Source of the DNA: Vitis vinifera
Taxonomy: Eukaryota; Streptophyta; Magnoliopsida; Vitales; Vitaceae
DNA: 64,000 bases
Reading direction: 5' to 3'
NCBI RefSeq assembly: GCF_030704535.1
Contig: NC_081818.1
Location: 6,086,501-6,150,500 of the forward strand
Below, in pieces: positions 46,354 to 63,940 of the stretch; the stretch's first letter is position 1, and each line of letters starts with the position of its first letter. The notes below the pieces were generated by a model that saw nothing but the letters and a program-made list of their open reading frames with translations, ran no database searches and was not told the DNA's origin. The translations under genes were made by a program, and so were the position numbers.

Positions 46354-47577
46354 TTACATACAGAAGGCACCAGTTAGGCGTGGGAAATCATAGCCAAACT
46401 CATCCAAGTTGTAACAACCCTTGTGCAGACAAGTGATGGATATGAAATCCTTTGGTGTTGGCTCAAGGCATATTTTGGGGCCCTTGGTTCGCTTGGCTCG
46501 CTTGGCTCGCTTGGTAGGATGTTGTTCATTGGACGGCAGTTTGGAAACTTGAAAAATGAATATGTAAACAAGGAACTGGTGGTTAGGGTGGCATTGACCG
46601 GGGAAGATGGCGCACATCTTCTCTTTGCCCAGGTTGAGAACTAATCCATCTCTAATCGTCCATTGAGATTTAGCAATTTTGGAAAGATCGTCATCCACCT
46701 CCTTGAATTTCTGATACAAGACAGGTGCATCCTCACCAGACTCAGGAGGAGGAAAAAGGAATGCCTCCATATGGTGGGGAGGATGCAAATCGAATGCCTC
46801 CATATTGCGGCAATAAGCAGAGACTAGAACATCCTCGCATCCCGACACAAACTGTCCGTGACAAAGATTCCGTCCCAGACCATGTCTATGTATAATTGAC
46901 AACAACCTGGACCTGTGGTGGGGCATAAACCGCCATGTCCCATTAGTGACATTGTAATAGTGGCATTCACGACCAGCCTCGAAACACAGATAATTCCCTA
47001 CACGTGCACAGCCCGTTACACTGCATTCAGGAAATTCGTGGAAGGGAGAAGTCTGAAGCATCGTATTTGGTTCATAATAACGGCCAGGGCAATAGCTCTC
47101 GAAACTTGGGGACGCACATGGTCTTACCTTCGCGTAATAAGAATAATTGCTGGAGATGACATATATCCGCCCCTCAATCTTTATCAACCTGGGCATAAGC
47201 TTCGCCGCTTCAAACTCGTGAACGTGGGTGAAGTTCACGGTAGGACCAGAGAGATCGGCCACATACAAGCTCGATGAAATCCCCTTGTCGCCCTTTGACT
47301 TGTCCAGCCTCCTATAGGCTTTCCAAATCGGATGTTCCTGAGCCCATTCTCCTCCCACCATATACAGTTTTGATCCATCTACAAAGAAACCCATCCCACA
47401 TGGCAAATTTTCCTCGTCAAAATCAATCACTTCATCCACCGGTAATCGAGTCATATCGGGAGGAGCTGTTTGAAATCCACCGCTCAGCAACTTCTTCATG
47501 TTAATCACTAGGATGCGGTGGTAAGTATACAAGTATAGAAATTCTTCTCCTTCCATTCTTTGCCTGTTTCTACTCAC
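46354..47577 (-). CDS. Kelch-like beta-propeller protein, single exon
   Basis: An uninterrupted 407-residue frame on the - strand. It shows kelch-style strands: GMGFFVDGSKLYMVGGEW (about 62-79), KLMPRLIKIEGRIYVISS (about 126-143) and CSVTGCARVGNYLCFEAG, with spacing like the plant F-box/kelch or galactose-oxidase-like families. No F-box is apparent in the first 60 residues. A basic run KRAKRAKRTK (about 353-362) comes from a 9-base tandem repeat in the DNA and could act as a nuclear signal. The start chosen is the first ATG in frame; MEGEEFLYLY seven codons on is an alternative. The molecular role is not known. The hydrophobic FLVYIFIFQ before the basic run could be intron read as exon. Confidence 0.72.
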   Translation of the reverse strand: MSRNRQRMEGEEFLYLYTYHRILVINMKKLLSGGFQTAPPDMTRLPVDEVIDFDEENLPCGMGFFVDGSKLYMVGGEWAQEHPIWKAYRRLDKSKGDKGISSSLYVADLSGPTVNFTHVHEFEAAKLMPRLIKIEGRIYVISSNYSYYAKVRPCASPSFESYCPGRYYEPNTMLQTSPFHEFPECSVTGCARVGNYLCFEAGRECHYYNVTNGTWRFMPHHRSRLLSIIHRHGLGRNLCHGQFVSGCEDVLVSAYCRNMEAFDLHPPHHMEAFLFPPPESGEDAPVLYQKFKEVDDDLSKIAKSQWTIRDGLVLNLGKEKMCAIFPGQCHPNHQFLVYIFIFQVSKLPSNEQHPTKRAKRAKRTKGPKICLEPTPKDFISITCLHKGCYNLDEFGYDFPRLTGAFCM

Positions 47578-48065
47578 GACCTTTCTAGGGCTTTGCCTTT
47601 GGCTTCGGCTTCAAGATCGTTTGGGAGATGACCTGTGTTTGGCGTCTAAAACCCCTTGGGTGCCTCCTCTGTATATACTACTAGGAAAAAACCCCTTGGC
47701 GGGATAAGGCAAGTGTTTTGATCAAGCCCGTATCAAGTTCCTTCCGGATTAGAGAAACCCTGCTTTACTTCATTTTGCCTGCCAGTGCTCAGCATAACAA
47801 TAACATATTTTCCCGCCTTATAATTATATAAAAGAATATATATAATTATTCTTTTGACTTATCTGGCTGGTCTTATTCAGAGCTAGCAATAACTAGTCTT
47901 TCCTCTCCTTTCAAATATCATTCTTTTCCTTTCGTCCCTTCTATGTCGGGCTAGTAATACGGAGAGCGCTAGTATTAATATTAAGGTTTAAGATTGAGGG
48001 CAGGGCATCGCTTCTAGTCCATCTGCCAGAGAGCGAGGGTGTAAGGCTAAGTAAGGGTATTTCGT
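47578..48065. other. Upstream region of the kelch-like gene
   Basis: Contains the 47638-47690 repeat shared with 40797-40850, with a second shortened repeat of accccttgg near 47690. Otherwise no exon, RNA gene or repeat was recognised. Confidence 0.45.
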
Positions 48066-50091
48066 GTGCTCAGCACGTGTCTTCCGTTTATTACAACTAA
48101 GGATTGAAACTTAATGCTTATCACTCACTTAATAACTTAAATTCACTTTGCATTAAATTATAATTTAATTATTAATTTAAAAATTATTATTTAATTATTC
48201 TTTTAAGTATTAAGATTGATCAATAAAATTAATTTAAAATTTATTTTAAATTATTAAATTAACATAAACATTATTATAAATTATAACTTGATAAAAAAAG
48301 TACGAATAACAAAAAAAGATTATTTTTTGTAAAAAAATAAAATTATTAAATAATAAAAAAGTAAAATAAGACGTGAACTTAAAAATAAGTAAATTGTTTT
48401 TACTTATTATTTAAATTATTTTTTATTTTAATTTATATTATTAAAATAATTTATCAAATATATTTAATTTACTTAATCACTTAAATCAAGTTATTAAATA
48501 ATTTAAGTTATTAATTTGCGCTTAAGCTGTCTTTATTTATTTATTTCCCAATTTTCGTAAATTTCACAATATCAATCTTTTTCTTTTTAGATTCTGCGTC
48601 TGTAGATGACTTGAAGCAACCCATCATTTTCTATACCACCCGTATAAGAAAACCAAAATTGGTAATGCTACTGAGTCAACTGTTAGCGATTTGATTGTTT
48701 GACTCCCTCCAAAATTCTCCAAAAAAAAACACATAAAAAATCATTCTAGTGGGAGAGAATGAAAATTGTTAACCTAATTCAACAAAAATGGATTTTGAAA
48801 TGCGAAGATGTTGACAATTATGAAACTGACTGGCTAGAAAAACCCATTAACGACAAGGAACCACTGCACAGAAAGAAGAACATTGGGGACTGTTCCTTAA
48901 TCATATGTTTTTTTTAATCGTTTTCTGAGGAACAATTCTCAGTGTTTGAATATATACTTTCTTATATTGCTTTCTGCTTGAGAAGTCTGCATAGTTGAAG
49001 TTTTCTTTGCAAGATTGGGTACTGGAAATCTCTCACTATTTGGTGTTAGTTTTACAATCTTGCTTGCTGTTTGGTTCTTGATTTGTAGTATTATTTCAAA
49101 TAATAACGATTTGCTATGGTGGGTGCTTGAAATTTTCCATTTTTTGCTGGTAGTTTCTGCTTTGTCTATGTCTACAGTTCTGGTTCTGAGAAAATTTCTG
49201 CTTGACTGCAATTTTATTGGTCATCCCATTATCTTTGTTGGTGTTGTTGTGGTGATTTCTTTGAAAAAATATGCATTTTAGTAGTATTTGCAAAGATGGG
49301 TAGACGAAATTTCTCACTTGTTTATTTATTTATTTTCTGTTTATGATTTTTATTCCTGATTTTGAGAAACATTTATATGCTTGACAATATGACCAAATAC
49401 CCTCTGTATTTTCTTAGTTTTGTGGTGATTGCCTTCGAGAAATGCAGTGGAGTGTTTCATAACTCAAGCACAAGAAATTTATTTGTTTCCAAATAATTAT
49501 GGTGTTTGATTCTTAGCTTTGCTGCTGATTCTGCAAGGGGTTTTTTTATTTTTTTTATTCTGTCATATGGAAATTTGGTTTTGTTTGTAATATTTTTTGA
49601 AATCCATTTGTCTGATAGCTATTGTTGGTAATTCAATTCGTTCGTATCAATCTTTTGATTGTTTTGAAGATTTGATTTCTTGAATTGTTTGTGAAGTTGG
49701 GTGTTTGAAGTTTTAGCTGTGCTTTCTTCAAAATCAGACTTTCCATACAGATTAATCATCATACCAAGAAAATTTCAGCTCTTGGAGGAAGTATGAAATT
49801 GTTTTCAAAGTATGAACCTGGTTTCGTCTGACTGCATTTGTAATGAATATATTCCCTAATATATCAAGGACCATGTATAAAATAAGCCGGCCTCATTCAA
49901 TTTTAATTCATCATCTTTTTTCTTATGGTGTTATTGAGAATGGTGGATTACAGAAAACAAAATGAAATGATCTCATTTCCAGGGGATTGGGGATGTCCAG
50001 ATTTCATGAGAAAGTCAATTTTTTCTTTTGCCTTTTTTTCCCTGATGTGTGTCCACTTCTTGATCATTTTGTAGTAATTTGAAAAGGCAAG
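48066..50091 (+). other. Upstream region of cysteine synthase copy 4
   Basis: AT-rich on the left (to about 48530), then T-rich, intron-like DNA nearly identical to that of copy 3. A segment of about 80 bases near 48715-48800 is not found in copy 3. No promoter element can be placed with confidence; a 5' untranslated intron ending at ttttgtag before the ATG is likely. Confidence 0.5.
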
Positions 50092-54854
<4,763 letters not shown>

Positions 54855-55641
54855 GTTATTACTTGATCTGGGAAGAGCCTTGCTAGCGTCATTAGCCTTT
54901 TCCTTCACTTATCATTTGGCTGGAATTACACTAGAAACCTATTGATCTCTGCATTCCACTGTGGACTAGTCGAACGAATGATGAATTAATTTACTCATAG
55001 CGATGAAGTTTGAATTTGATAGCCCTTATCTTTCCAGATGCTTCAATACACCAGGGGACTAAATACATCCGATCAACAAGTTCTTTCTTATATAAAAAAA
55101 AAAGGTATAATTTGGGCAATACAAAGCTAATGAATGAAGAAAGGTGGGTTTAGAGGCAGATGGTATCAGGTGAAGAGCCGTGGTCATGACCATCATGGTG
55201 AGGCAAACTGGGAAGAATGTGAATTCAAATTCTCAACAAGGCCCTTCAATGTCCCTCTTCCCACCTGAAAATCTGAGGATACAATAAACAAGTTTCTAAT
55301 TGACATGTTGTATTCCAGAAAATCAATTTGTATTACATTAACTCTTAAACCACTCAAAAAGTGGCAACGAGGGAGTAGTGAATGCTTGTCTCCTCATTGC
55401 GAAACACGCGCACACACACACACACGTACATATATGTGTATATATATTTCTATAATGTACACACTAGTTTACAATAAAATGTTCATCTATGAAGGAAGTG
55501 AAAAAATTCCTTACCTAAAAACTTCCTGTGAATTCAGACCCAAAAAAGACAACAAGAAAAAAGCTCATATGAACAAATAAATGTTGGCAAACGTGAGCAT
55601 GGCCTTGGCCTTGGTCTTTTGGAACAGCATCCTTCCATGCA
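54855..55641. other. Tail-to-tail spacer between copy 4 and MON2
   Basis: Both 3' ends face this 790-base stretch. It contains a CG/CA/TA repeat (about 55406-55447) and no recognisable gene; untranslated 3' regions of both genes probably fill much of it. Confidence 0.6.
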
Positions 55642-58600
55642 TCAGCTGGTCACGCCAATTTTTTGGAGTGACAATTCTGCGGCAATGAGTCTAAGCAGTA
55701 CTTGCACTAGTTCTCTTACTCTAGCTTCCCTGCTCATGGAAAATAAACATCTATATGAATAAACTAGTTCAGGCAGCATGATATGTCTTCATTTTTTCTT
55801 GTTCACCATTTGCAAACACGAAAACATATCCGTCATCCATTATTATTATTTATCACTTAACAGAGCCTTATCACAGACATCAGTGTTGCCCATATGACTC
55901 GATTCGCTCCATGTTTGCTAGAAGTATTATGTTGCCTCTTATTGGATCTCTTATTGGCCTTTGTTGCCCTATCTCACCAACTTTCCCTCCCTCAGTGCCA
56001 CCACAAACTTTTTACTCGTTCATTTGTTTTTAATTTGATTCTTTTCTTCTCATGTCGCTCATCTATCTCAGTATTCTTATTTTGACACTTTCTCTAAATG
56101 CCAAGGCATTTCCTAATTCAATTTCCTTATAATTTGACAGGTACTCATCAAGTACAAAGAATCTGGGGGGATGACTCGATTCCATCCCTGATTCCCTGCC
56201 ATTCTAATTCAAGGAGCAACACAACTTCAATCTCCACCTCCTTGTGGATGACCAATTGAAGATACAGTGTGTTGCTGCACCATATTGCATGTCTTCAATC
56301 TGATGAAACAACATTGCATGTTTTCAAGATTCATGAACATAAGGTGTAAGCCATATGACTTCATAATTTATGTTTGCCATCTACCCCTACAACCTTTTTT
56401 CCTGGCTTGGGGTTGGTTGCTTGGAAGGTTTGACAGTGGCAGATTGTAAATCAGAACATGTGGTGACTGTTGTAAGGGTTTTCTGTAGTCACAGCAACCC
56501 TCCATTATGAGCCATTGTAAATTTATAATATTATGTAAACAATGTAACCTTAAGTTGTCTAATAATGATTAAATTTTACTTAAAAATAATCTCTTACCTT
56601 GAGATAACTAGCTCACAAAAGGATGCAAAAAGAACAAGTAGATGGGGACGCCTGTCATGATTCTCCTCTGCTAGGCCTCCCTTTAAGTATGGATGTAGAG
56701 GAAGAACAGATGCTGTTTCTGGATGAATTACCAGACGGGCCAGCTCTTTAAGTACAAAAATAATTTCTTCTAGCCTGGCTGTTGGCAGTGGACGTTCACC
56801 TGCAGGAGCAGTGATGTTTCAGAATGAAAAAACCTGGGAGACGAAAAGAACTCAAGGAGCAGTAAAGGTGTATGATAACTAGAATACAAAAAGCTATACA
56901 AGCAATGCACCTAATTCATTCTCATCAATCAGAAATCTGTTCAAAATTTGTTCACATCTGGTCATGAGCACCATGATTGAGATTTTGCTAACTTCAGATC
57001 TTGTTGAGTTCCAATCGTTGGCTTCACCATTGTAACTGAAAATTAATTATAAATGTGTCAACAGACAATGGATTTGAAATATAGAACCTCCAGAATAAAG
57101 GTCTAGAGACATTGGATGGTGTTCCCTTCAAAACCAAATAGGGCTGTGATTCAATTAAAGAGTGTGCATTACAGGAGATGTTCAAATGGTCTGGCATGTA
57201 GTATAAACATAAAATAATAGTTGATGGGACTACACAATAGCTCAAGACATGTAAATAATTTTCAAGATAATTTAATTGCCACATTAGAAACACTTCATTA
57301 ACCCATTTTGACAAAAGGAAGCGGTATTGGCTTGCAGGTCCATAAAGCAGCAGACAGATATTCAAAGAAAGCAGACTGGAATATCATATATTAGCCATGT
57401 TCTACAGTACCATCTGAGAGACATTACATTTACCCTATCTCATAGGGAACAAATTGATCAAGTGCTTTTAACATTGACAGCCATCTACTGAAGCAATATA
57501 ACAAACCCATTATTTAAATATTTAAATGCAACTTTAGAATGATGGGATTCATGTCATGCAATGAGATATATTACCTGCTTAAGGAAAATAGCTTCTGCAA
57601 GCAAGTTAATGAGAATCTGCTACAGTGAGAAGGCATTAGTTCCACAGTCTCAATGCGCAAAGAACATGTGCGTGATGCACAATGGTCCAAGGTCAAAACT
57701 AGTCGTTGCAGAATCTGTGAAATTCAACAATAGCTTTAGGAGAAGAAAGAGCTTCAGACTCTAAAGAATAATCCTCAAGCACATGTATTGGATATATTTA
57801 TTGGACAGGTGATACTGGTTAAGCACTGCAGCACTACCATAAAGGGGACCTACTTAGAAGACTATCAATGCTGAATTCATCATTGGAACTACTGTAAGAT
57901 GTCCCACTTAGATATTGATGCCAAAATCACCCTGATCGGATAATTCTTATCGTTTGTTGAGTTGCTTTCAAAGAGTTTTAGGGGCACTGAGCACAATATG
58001 GTAACACCATAGGGTACATAATTACATTATCATTCTAATTTTTCAAGATCTAGATATATAAGTTTGGACCATCTACTCTTTGTTTTGAATTTTTATATCC
58101 AATCCATCCTCATGAGATAAAGGGTGTTTATCAAAGTTTTGACTGTCAGAGAACTAAGAATCAACATTTTGCCTGATTAAATAGACAAGTCTTGAAGAAC
58201 AACAAAGAATGTAATATGAAGTGCAAAAGGTAAACCTACAATGGGAATATTTAGATGTTAATGGCACAAATGGCATATGAGGGCATGTTCTGCATTGAAT
58301 TGTGGAATGAAAGTTAAGAAAATGCATGAGCCTAAGGCCCTATGACTAAAAGAGAATGTAGCAAAATGGTAGATAACAGTTCAATCTGTGGGATTCCTAT
58401 GCATCTGAGGAACTGTACAAGGGTCTATGATAAGGTGGCTGGATACGTTTGAGATCCTGTTGAGCTATTATGATAATTATTGTTCTAATAAGAGTTATTA
58501 TATTATTGTTCTGTTGTTTTCAATCTTGACAGAATTTCTTTGTAGGACTAATCAAATGGCAGTTAGTGACAATGCATGTGTTCAGACATGACTATATATA

Positions 58601-61600
58601 TTTGTGCAATTACTATCTATGCTATAGTCAGCAAGAAAATTACATCAACAGGTGCATCAATCTGCGCTTGAAGGATCTTATCACCAAGAATGTTTAGAAT
58701 GGTCATCTCAAGAGACTCATCAGCCTTAAGTGCCATGTCAGAGAGAGACTTGGAAGGAAGGGCCCGCCCGCAATAACCCACAAGGAATATTTCATAGACA
58801 TCTGCAACTTCTTTCCAAACACGCATTCTTGCAGGTTTACTAATACTAGGATCTGGCCCAAAGTTCACAGCTAATTTGTTGACATCATCAAGAACAATGT
58901 TGTTGAAGCCTTCAACAGCTGATCTCCAAAGTGTACCATCTGGACTATCTCTTCTGGTCGTCATACATCTGAAAGAAAAAAAGTTGGATTATGCATAAGA
59001 ACAAATAACTTCAAATCCAAGAGCAACATAAATTTAATAAAAATATGACGAGCATAACAGTGGATCTTGGTTTCATAGAATGTAGGATAGGATGGGAATT
59101 TCATCTTCATTCTCAGTATTCTAGTGTTAGGTTGAGAAAAATTAATGCTTTAAGTTTGATTAAACATCTTCACATAATCCACAAACATGGGTTTAAGGAA
59201 AGGCAAGGAGGTGGTATTTCTATGCCCTTTCTTCAGAATTAGAGTTATAGTAATTTTTATAATTATCAGCATATCCCTAAAATTTTGTCTTAGAAATGAA
59301 AAATCTCAACCAAGTATCAAGTCAACCCCAAGATTCTCTCCCTTCTTTTATGATTCGTCTCTTTTTCCTTTCATATCCATTTGTGTATCATGGTTGAGTA
59401 ATCATCTGAGGAATTATCATTTTATAGTAAATTTGGTTTAGAACAACTGCTTCAAATGAATGGATCTAAACATAAATTTTTTAAACCTATCTTTTGTGAC
59501 TGAAAAATTGAATATGTAATGTAGTTAAAAAAATTTAGTTCTTTCATTTCAGGTGTTTACAAGTATAAAGTAGGAGAATTAATCATGTAGCATAACAGAA
59601 TCATGGTTATATGAAATGTGCCAGTTATATGGTGATTTCAAAGTACACAGTAAAAGTTAATGATGAGATGTAATAGAAATCAGGGCTATATGCCATGTTA
59701 CGTGGTGATGGGAACAAACATCACATGGAAATTATAGTTTTAGATTCTTCCATACCTTCTTAAATCCCTAATTTTATTTACTTAGATGTAAAGTGCATTA
59801 TTGACAAACTTACCAAAGCTATATACCTATTCCTACATGATCAAATATATAGGTGGAAATAGAAACAATTTCTTCTTTTGATTCTTAAATTTCCAAACAT
59901 TGGAATGAGAATAAGATGATTTCCTGGATATAAATTCTTGAAATTAGCGGCTGATTCCTATTTGTTGCATTCAGAAAACCAAATAAGGCTTAAACGTATC
60001 GATGCACAACCTTTCTCTGGATTAGCCATTCTCTTTATTATGATTCTTTCTTCTATTATTTAGTTACTATGATTTCTCAGTGACAAAATCCCTTCAATAT
60101 GTGTGACCCTTGGGTTTGGCTCAGGTAACAGGGTATTGGGGTGGCATTGGGGCATCCATGTTCAACTCCAAATAAATATGTATCCAGTAACAAGAAAGGA
60201 AAATAAAAAGTGGTCCATTGACATGCTGCTTCCATTTTACTATTATCTCTTAGGCAGTTTGGATAACTTTAAAAAATGAAAATACACTGACCAAATTGCC
60301 TACCAGAAAGATGTCCCAGAGCTTAGTCTATACATGCACATTATAAGAATTTTTTTCCCCTTTTTTCACCTTAGGCTCTGTTTGGATCCAGAAATTTTTG
60401 AGGGAAAGTAGGAGCAAAAGAAAATAGAGGAGAAATGGATGGAAAAAGAAAAAAATGAAGAAAAAAAAGGTTTACATTGAATAAAATTTTCTTACGTGGT
60501 TCTCTAGATTTTTTTGTCTTCTTTTAGTCTTTTATATATAGAAAGAAGTTGAAAATGTACAAATTTTCAAATATTTTTTGTTTTGTTTGATTTTCCTTCA
60601 TCTTTTCCATGGTAAACCAAACAAGATAATTTGGATTTCCCTAGAATTTTCTCTGATCCAAATGGAGTATTTGTCTTCTTAGATATACAATTTTTTTTTT
60701 TGGATAGGGCCATTTCTTCTTCAACAGATAGCTGGAACTCAATTCAACAAAGCCTCTATAAATTGTATCAGAAGTTAAAGTCATCTTTACCTGCTAAGAC
60801 CTTGAACAATTTCAGGAAATATGCTATACTTTTCAACTGCTGGAGCCTGTAGGAAAAGATCTACCAGCACAGGAATGAGCTTTTCTGCAAACAGATAACT
60901 TGGGATGCCTGCCATTATACTTGTGGTGGATCCAGCACTCAGAGATGAAGCTTCTGTTTTGCTTGGGGAATTGGAAGCAGTACCATTAGGGGTTTCAGAC
61001 TTTATCATCATCTCTGCCCCATCTTCATTGTCCTCTTTAGGAGAATCAGGCCTTGGAAGATACTGCAAAAGTTCCCGGAGGAGCAGCAACCACATTGCAG
61101 GAAGGTGCACAGCTGGACGTAGCAGTGGTAAGATTTCCAGCATCATACGTTGCACAGGTGGAACATGCCCCTGGAGCAAATCAAGGTTTTGAACTACCCT
61201 TTTTTAATAATATAAATAAAAAAATCAGAAACAAAACACTTCAAATCATTGAATAAGGTTGAGTGTTTCGAATATTGAAGGTGCACAGCTGGACGTAATA
61301 GTGGTAAGCTTTCCAGCATTGTACATTGCACAGGTGGAACATGCCACTGGAGCAAATCAAAGCTTTGAACTTCCTTTTTTTAAAAATAAAAAATAAAAAA
61401 TAATTATTATAAAAAACAAAAAACAAACACTTAAGTGTCCTTTTGGATGCACTTCCTATTTTCCGTTTTTAAAAATAAAAAGTAGTAGTAACCTTCTATA
61501 TAAAATGTAAGAACTCTTAAAGGCTTATATTGTGGATTGAAAAAACTTATTAAAAAAATTTGAGAAAATAAAATATTTTTCCTACATTTTGCTTCTGATA

Positions 61601-63940
61601 AAAAATTTGAGAAATTAAAATTATTTTCAAATTTTAAAATTGAAAATAGTTTTTAAGGACATAAGGTGAGTATATACATTTTGCATCTGATAAAAAACAA
61701 AGATAGTATATACATTTTGTATAAGAGTTTCTAATTTTTTATATAGAAGTTTCTATGTTTAAAAACAAGAAATAGGATATGTATCCAAACAAAACCTTAC
61801 AAAATAAGATTTTGAATGTTATATTATTACTGTCATAGGATGTGATTTTGAATGTTATACTACTACTACTACTAGACTACTACTATTACTATTAGAGTCT
61901 AGTTGAGAGTGATTTTAGTTAAAATGCTTTTATTTGTCATACTTTTGTTAGTAATAGCTTCATCAAAAACGTTTTTAAAGAGAATTGCCTAGTGTTTGGA
62001 TATAAGCTAAAAAAAGTACTTTCATGGTGTTTTTGGTAATGTATTATAATAAAAAAGTGACTTTTAAAAGAAACACTTACGACGTGATTGTCCAAGAATC
62101 ATTTCAAGTGATTTTCCTGATTTTGAAAAGTGATTTTCAAACATTCGCCAAACACCTAATTTTTGTAAGAAAACGCTTCCAAACATTATGAAGCACTTTT
62201 AGCCCTTTTCAAATCTCTCCCAAACAAACTCTTATTCTTCTTGTTGTTGCTACTTAATTTTGGTTGACACTTACATAAAAGAATCCAATCCTCTCAAAAT
62301 TTTCCAAGTTTTCATTGAAGTGCTGGATTATTATCGACAAAAGGCAAAACATTACAATGATCAATATAATAAACATCATGGGCCTTGTCTACAGTCCACT
62401 CCAAATCATTGGTGATGTTTGGATAGTGAACAAAAGCCCTATTCAATCTTAGGCTTAGTCATAGTTCCTTTGGCTACTTTTTTGGCGTTATAATCAACAT
62501 TCTTAACTCACCTAGGATCATTGTGATCACCATATTATGATAGCCTCTGTTATAGAATGTTAAGATTAAGAGAAAATTAAATGGACACCCCCTCAGGTAA
62601 GTGACAATTACACTTTAATCTCTCAGTTTTCTAATAGTACACTGACAATCTCTAGACTAGCCTTATTATACAATTGCTACAGCTCATATGGGCTGGAAAA
62701 AATCTTCAATAATCTGTCACCCAAGTTGGCAGATTTTTCAACAAGATCTCTACCTCAATTGGTAAACCCTCTATCACCAGTTTAGAAAATGATCTCAATA
62801 TTGAACTCTAATGATATTTGATACTCCTCGATTCCTTAACTGACCTGGGTTACAAAACTCAACCATCAAAATTTAACTTGACAAAACCCACTGAAGGCAA
62901 CTTCCACCTTGGAAGCAACTCCCACCCAACACCTTTAACTTGCAAATGGAGATTCAGATCAAGCTGTTGTACAGCTAGAGGAGTACCTACAAAACTTGGG
63001 GAGCAAGAGGCCAAAAAGAAGAATAGAAAAGTACTATGTTACAAGTCTTCATAATCTTCCATAAAAAATTCTAGCACTCCTATCCCACCAAACAATCCAA
63101 TCAAAATGAGATGTTGATCTCTTTTTTTTTTTTTGATAATTGAGATGTCGATTTCTTATAAACAGACCCATTGATGTAAATACTAATCAACTTTTCCTTA
63201 AGTTCACCATATTATTAGGAAACCATCAAATGCTTTCTTTACATTAATAAAGAAAGCCTGCTGGTATTTCAACTTCTTTTTGAATAATTTCTTTATTTAA
63301 AAATAGATGTTCCACAAAAAACAAATAGTGAGCATAAAAGCATTTAAAAGAGAAAGGCAAAAAGAATCAACAGATATAGAATGAAAATTTGACTTACATA
63401 TTCAACTTCAAAGTTATCATTATTCATCTTGGATTGTTTGACCACCAAACGTATGATTGCTAGTAATTGTGTATATGTGCCATCGTCAAACATCATTTGT
63501 GCTTGCACATATAGTTCTCCTGTCAAAAGTTTGAAAAGATGCAGAAAAATGTAAGCATGCATAGAAAATGTTCTTGCATGATTGGGAAGAAGTATTATGA
63601 TCAAGATGATACTGTCCATGTCTGCCTGATCAAATTATGCATTGACCAAGGGGCACGATATCATGCTAGCCTCAATTCACCGAGTGCTCAAAGTGGATAT
63701 TGATATACATCATCATTTGATTGCCTTCATGTATTAATTATGTAATATATATACACATGCACACATCTATGTATGTATGTATAATCATAAAAATCCATGT
63801 GGCATCAAGACATTACCAAGACCATGCAAAATCTCCTGCTTCACCTTGCTGGCTGCATTATCACTGTAGTTCGGTGACTTTTGAAGAACAGTTTCATAAA
63901 CATCAAGTACTGACTGAAGATAGGGCATTGGTAAGTTTCC
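55642..63940 (-). CDS. MON2: MON2-like Golgi/endosome trafficking scaffold, C-terminal eight exons
   Basis: Large peripheral protein related to BIG/GBF Arf-GEFs outside the Sec7 domain; it acts at the trans-Golgi network with Dopey. On the - strand the exons, in reading order, are 63817-63940, 63398-63519, 60791-61170, 58644-58968, 57575-57714, 56911-57035, 56598-56799 and 55642-55729. All phases agree and give the last 501 residues to TGA 55642-55644. Recognisable blocks are PYLQSVLDVYETVLQKSP, LYVQAQMMFDDGTYTQLL, GHVPPVQRMMLEILPLLRP, DGTLWRSAVEGFNNIVLDDV, MPSHCSRFSLTCLQKLFSL and RLEEIIFVLKELARLVIHP. The N-terminal two thirds lie right of the window. Introns of 1.5-2.2 kb hold several MITEs. 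The last four exons were copied to 28740-30737. Confidence 0.94.
60105..60185 (+). repeat. Possible SINE-like, tRNA-derived remnant
   Basis: Carries a sequence like a pol III A box (tggctcaggtaac) and, about 45 bases on, one like a B box (gttcaactcc). The spacing is only approximately right, no A tail or target duplication is clear, and no tRNA fold could be drawn. Low confidence. Confidence 0.25.
60376..60667. mobile_element. MITE-like element in a MON2 intron
   Basis: About 292 bases with inverted ends: left ctctgtttggatccagaaat, right (reverse complement) ctccatttggatcagagaaa, followed on both sides by gaggg/tagggaaa. AT-rich and non-coding. It ends about 125 bases from the exon 60791-61170. 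Confidence 0.72.
61277..61390. repeat. Partial tandem copy of a MON2 exon and its acceptor
   Basis: Repeats 61101-61215 with an offset of 176 bases: the 5' 70 bases of the exon starting at 61170, the cag acceptor and the adjoining intron. The copied exon part is still open (WHVPPVQ...LLRPAVHL) but has no donor at its end and has lost several residues, so it is probably a non-functional exon fragment lying upstream in transcription direction. Confidence 0.88.
61439..61795. mobile_element. MITE-like element in a MON2 intron
   Basis: About 357 bases with long imperfect inverted ends: left ttttggatgcacttcctatt, right (reverse complement) gtttggatacatatcctatt, each followed by a word like ttgttttta. 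AT-rich and non-coding. Confidence 0.7.
61992..62230. mobile_element. Weak MITE-like element in a MON2 intron
   Basis: Begins gtgtttggatataagctaaa and ends near ctctcccaaacaaac, giving loosely inverted ends, and contains repeated words such as aagtgattttc. No coding capacity. Borders are approximate. Confidence 0.4.
62231..63397. other. Rest of a MON2 intron
   Basis: Intronic sequence between the exons 60791-61170 and 63398-63519. One open frame (62818-63054) has no family features. Nothing else is recognised. Confidence 0.5.

Noticed and set aside
62818-63054. 78-residue frame, + strand
   Set aside because: Lies in a MON2 intron, has no family features and no splice context.
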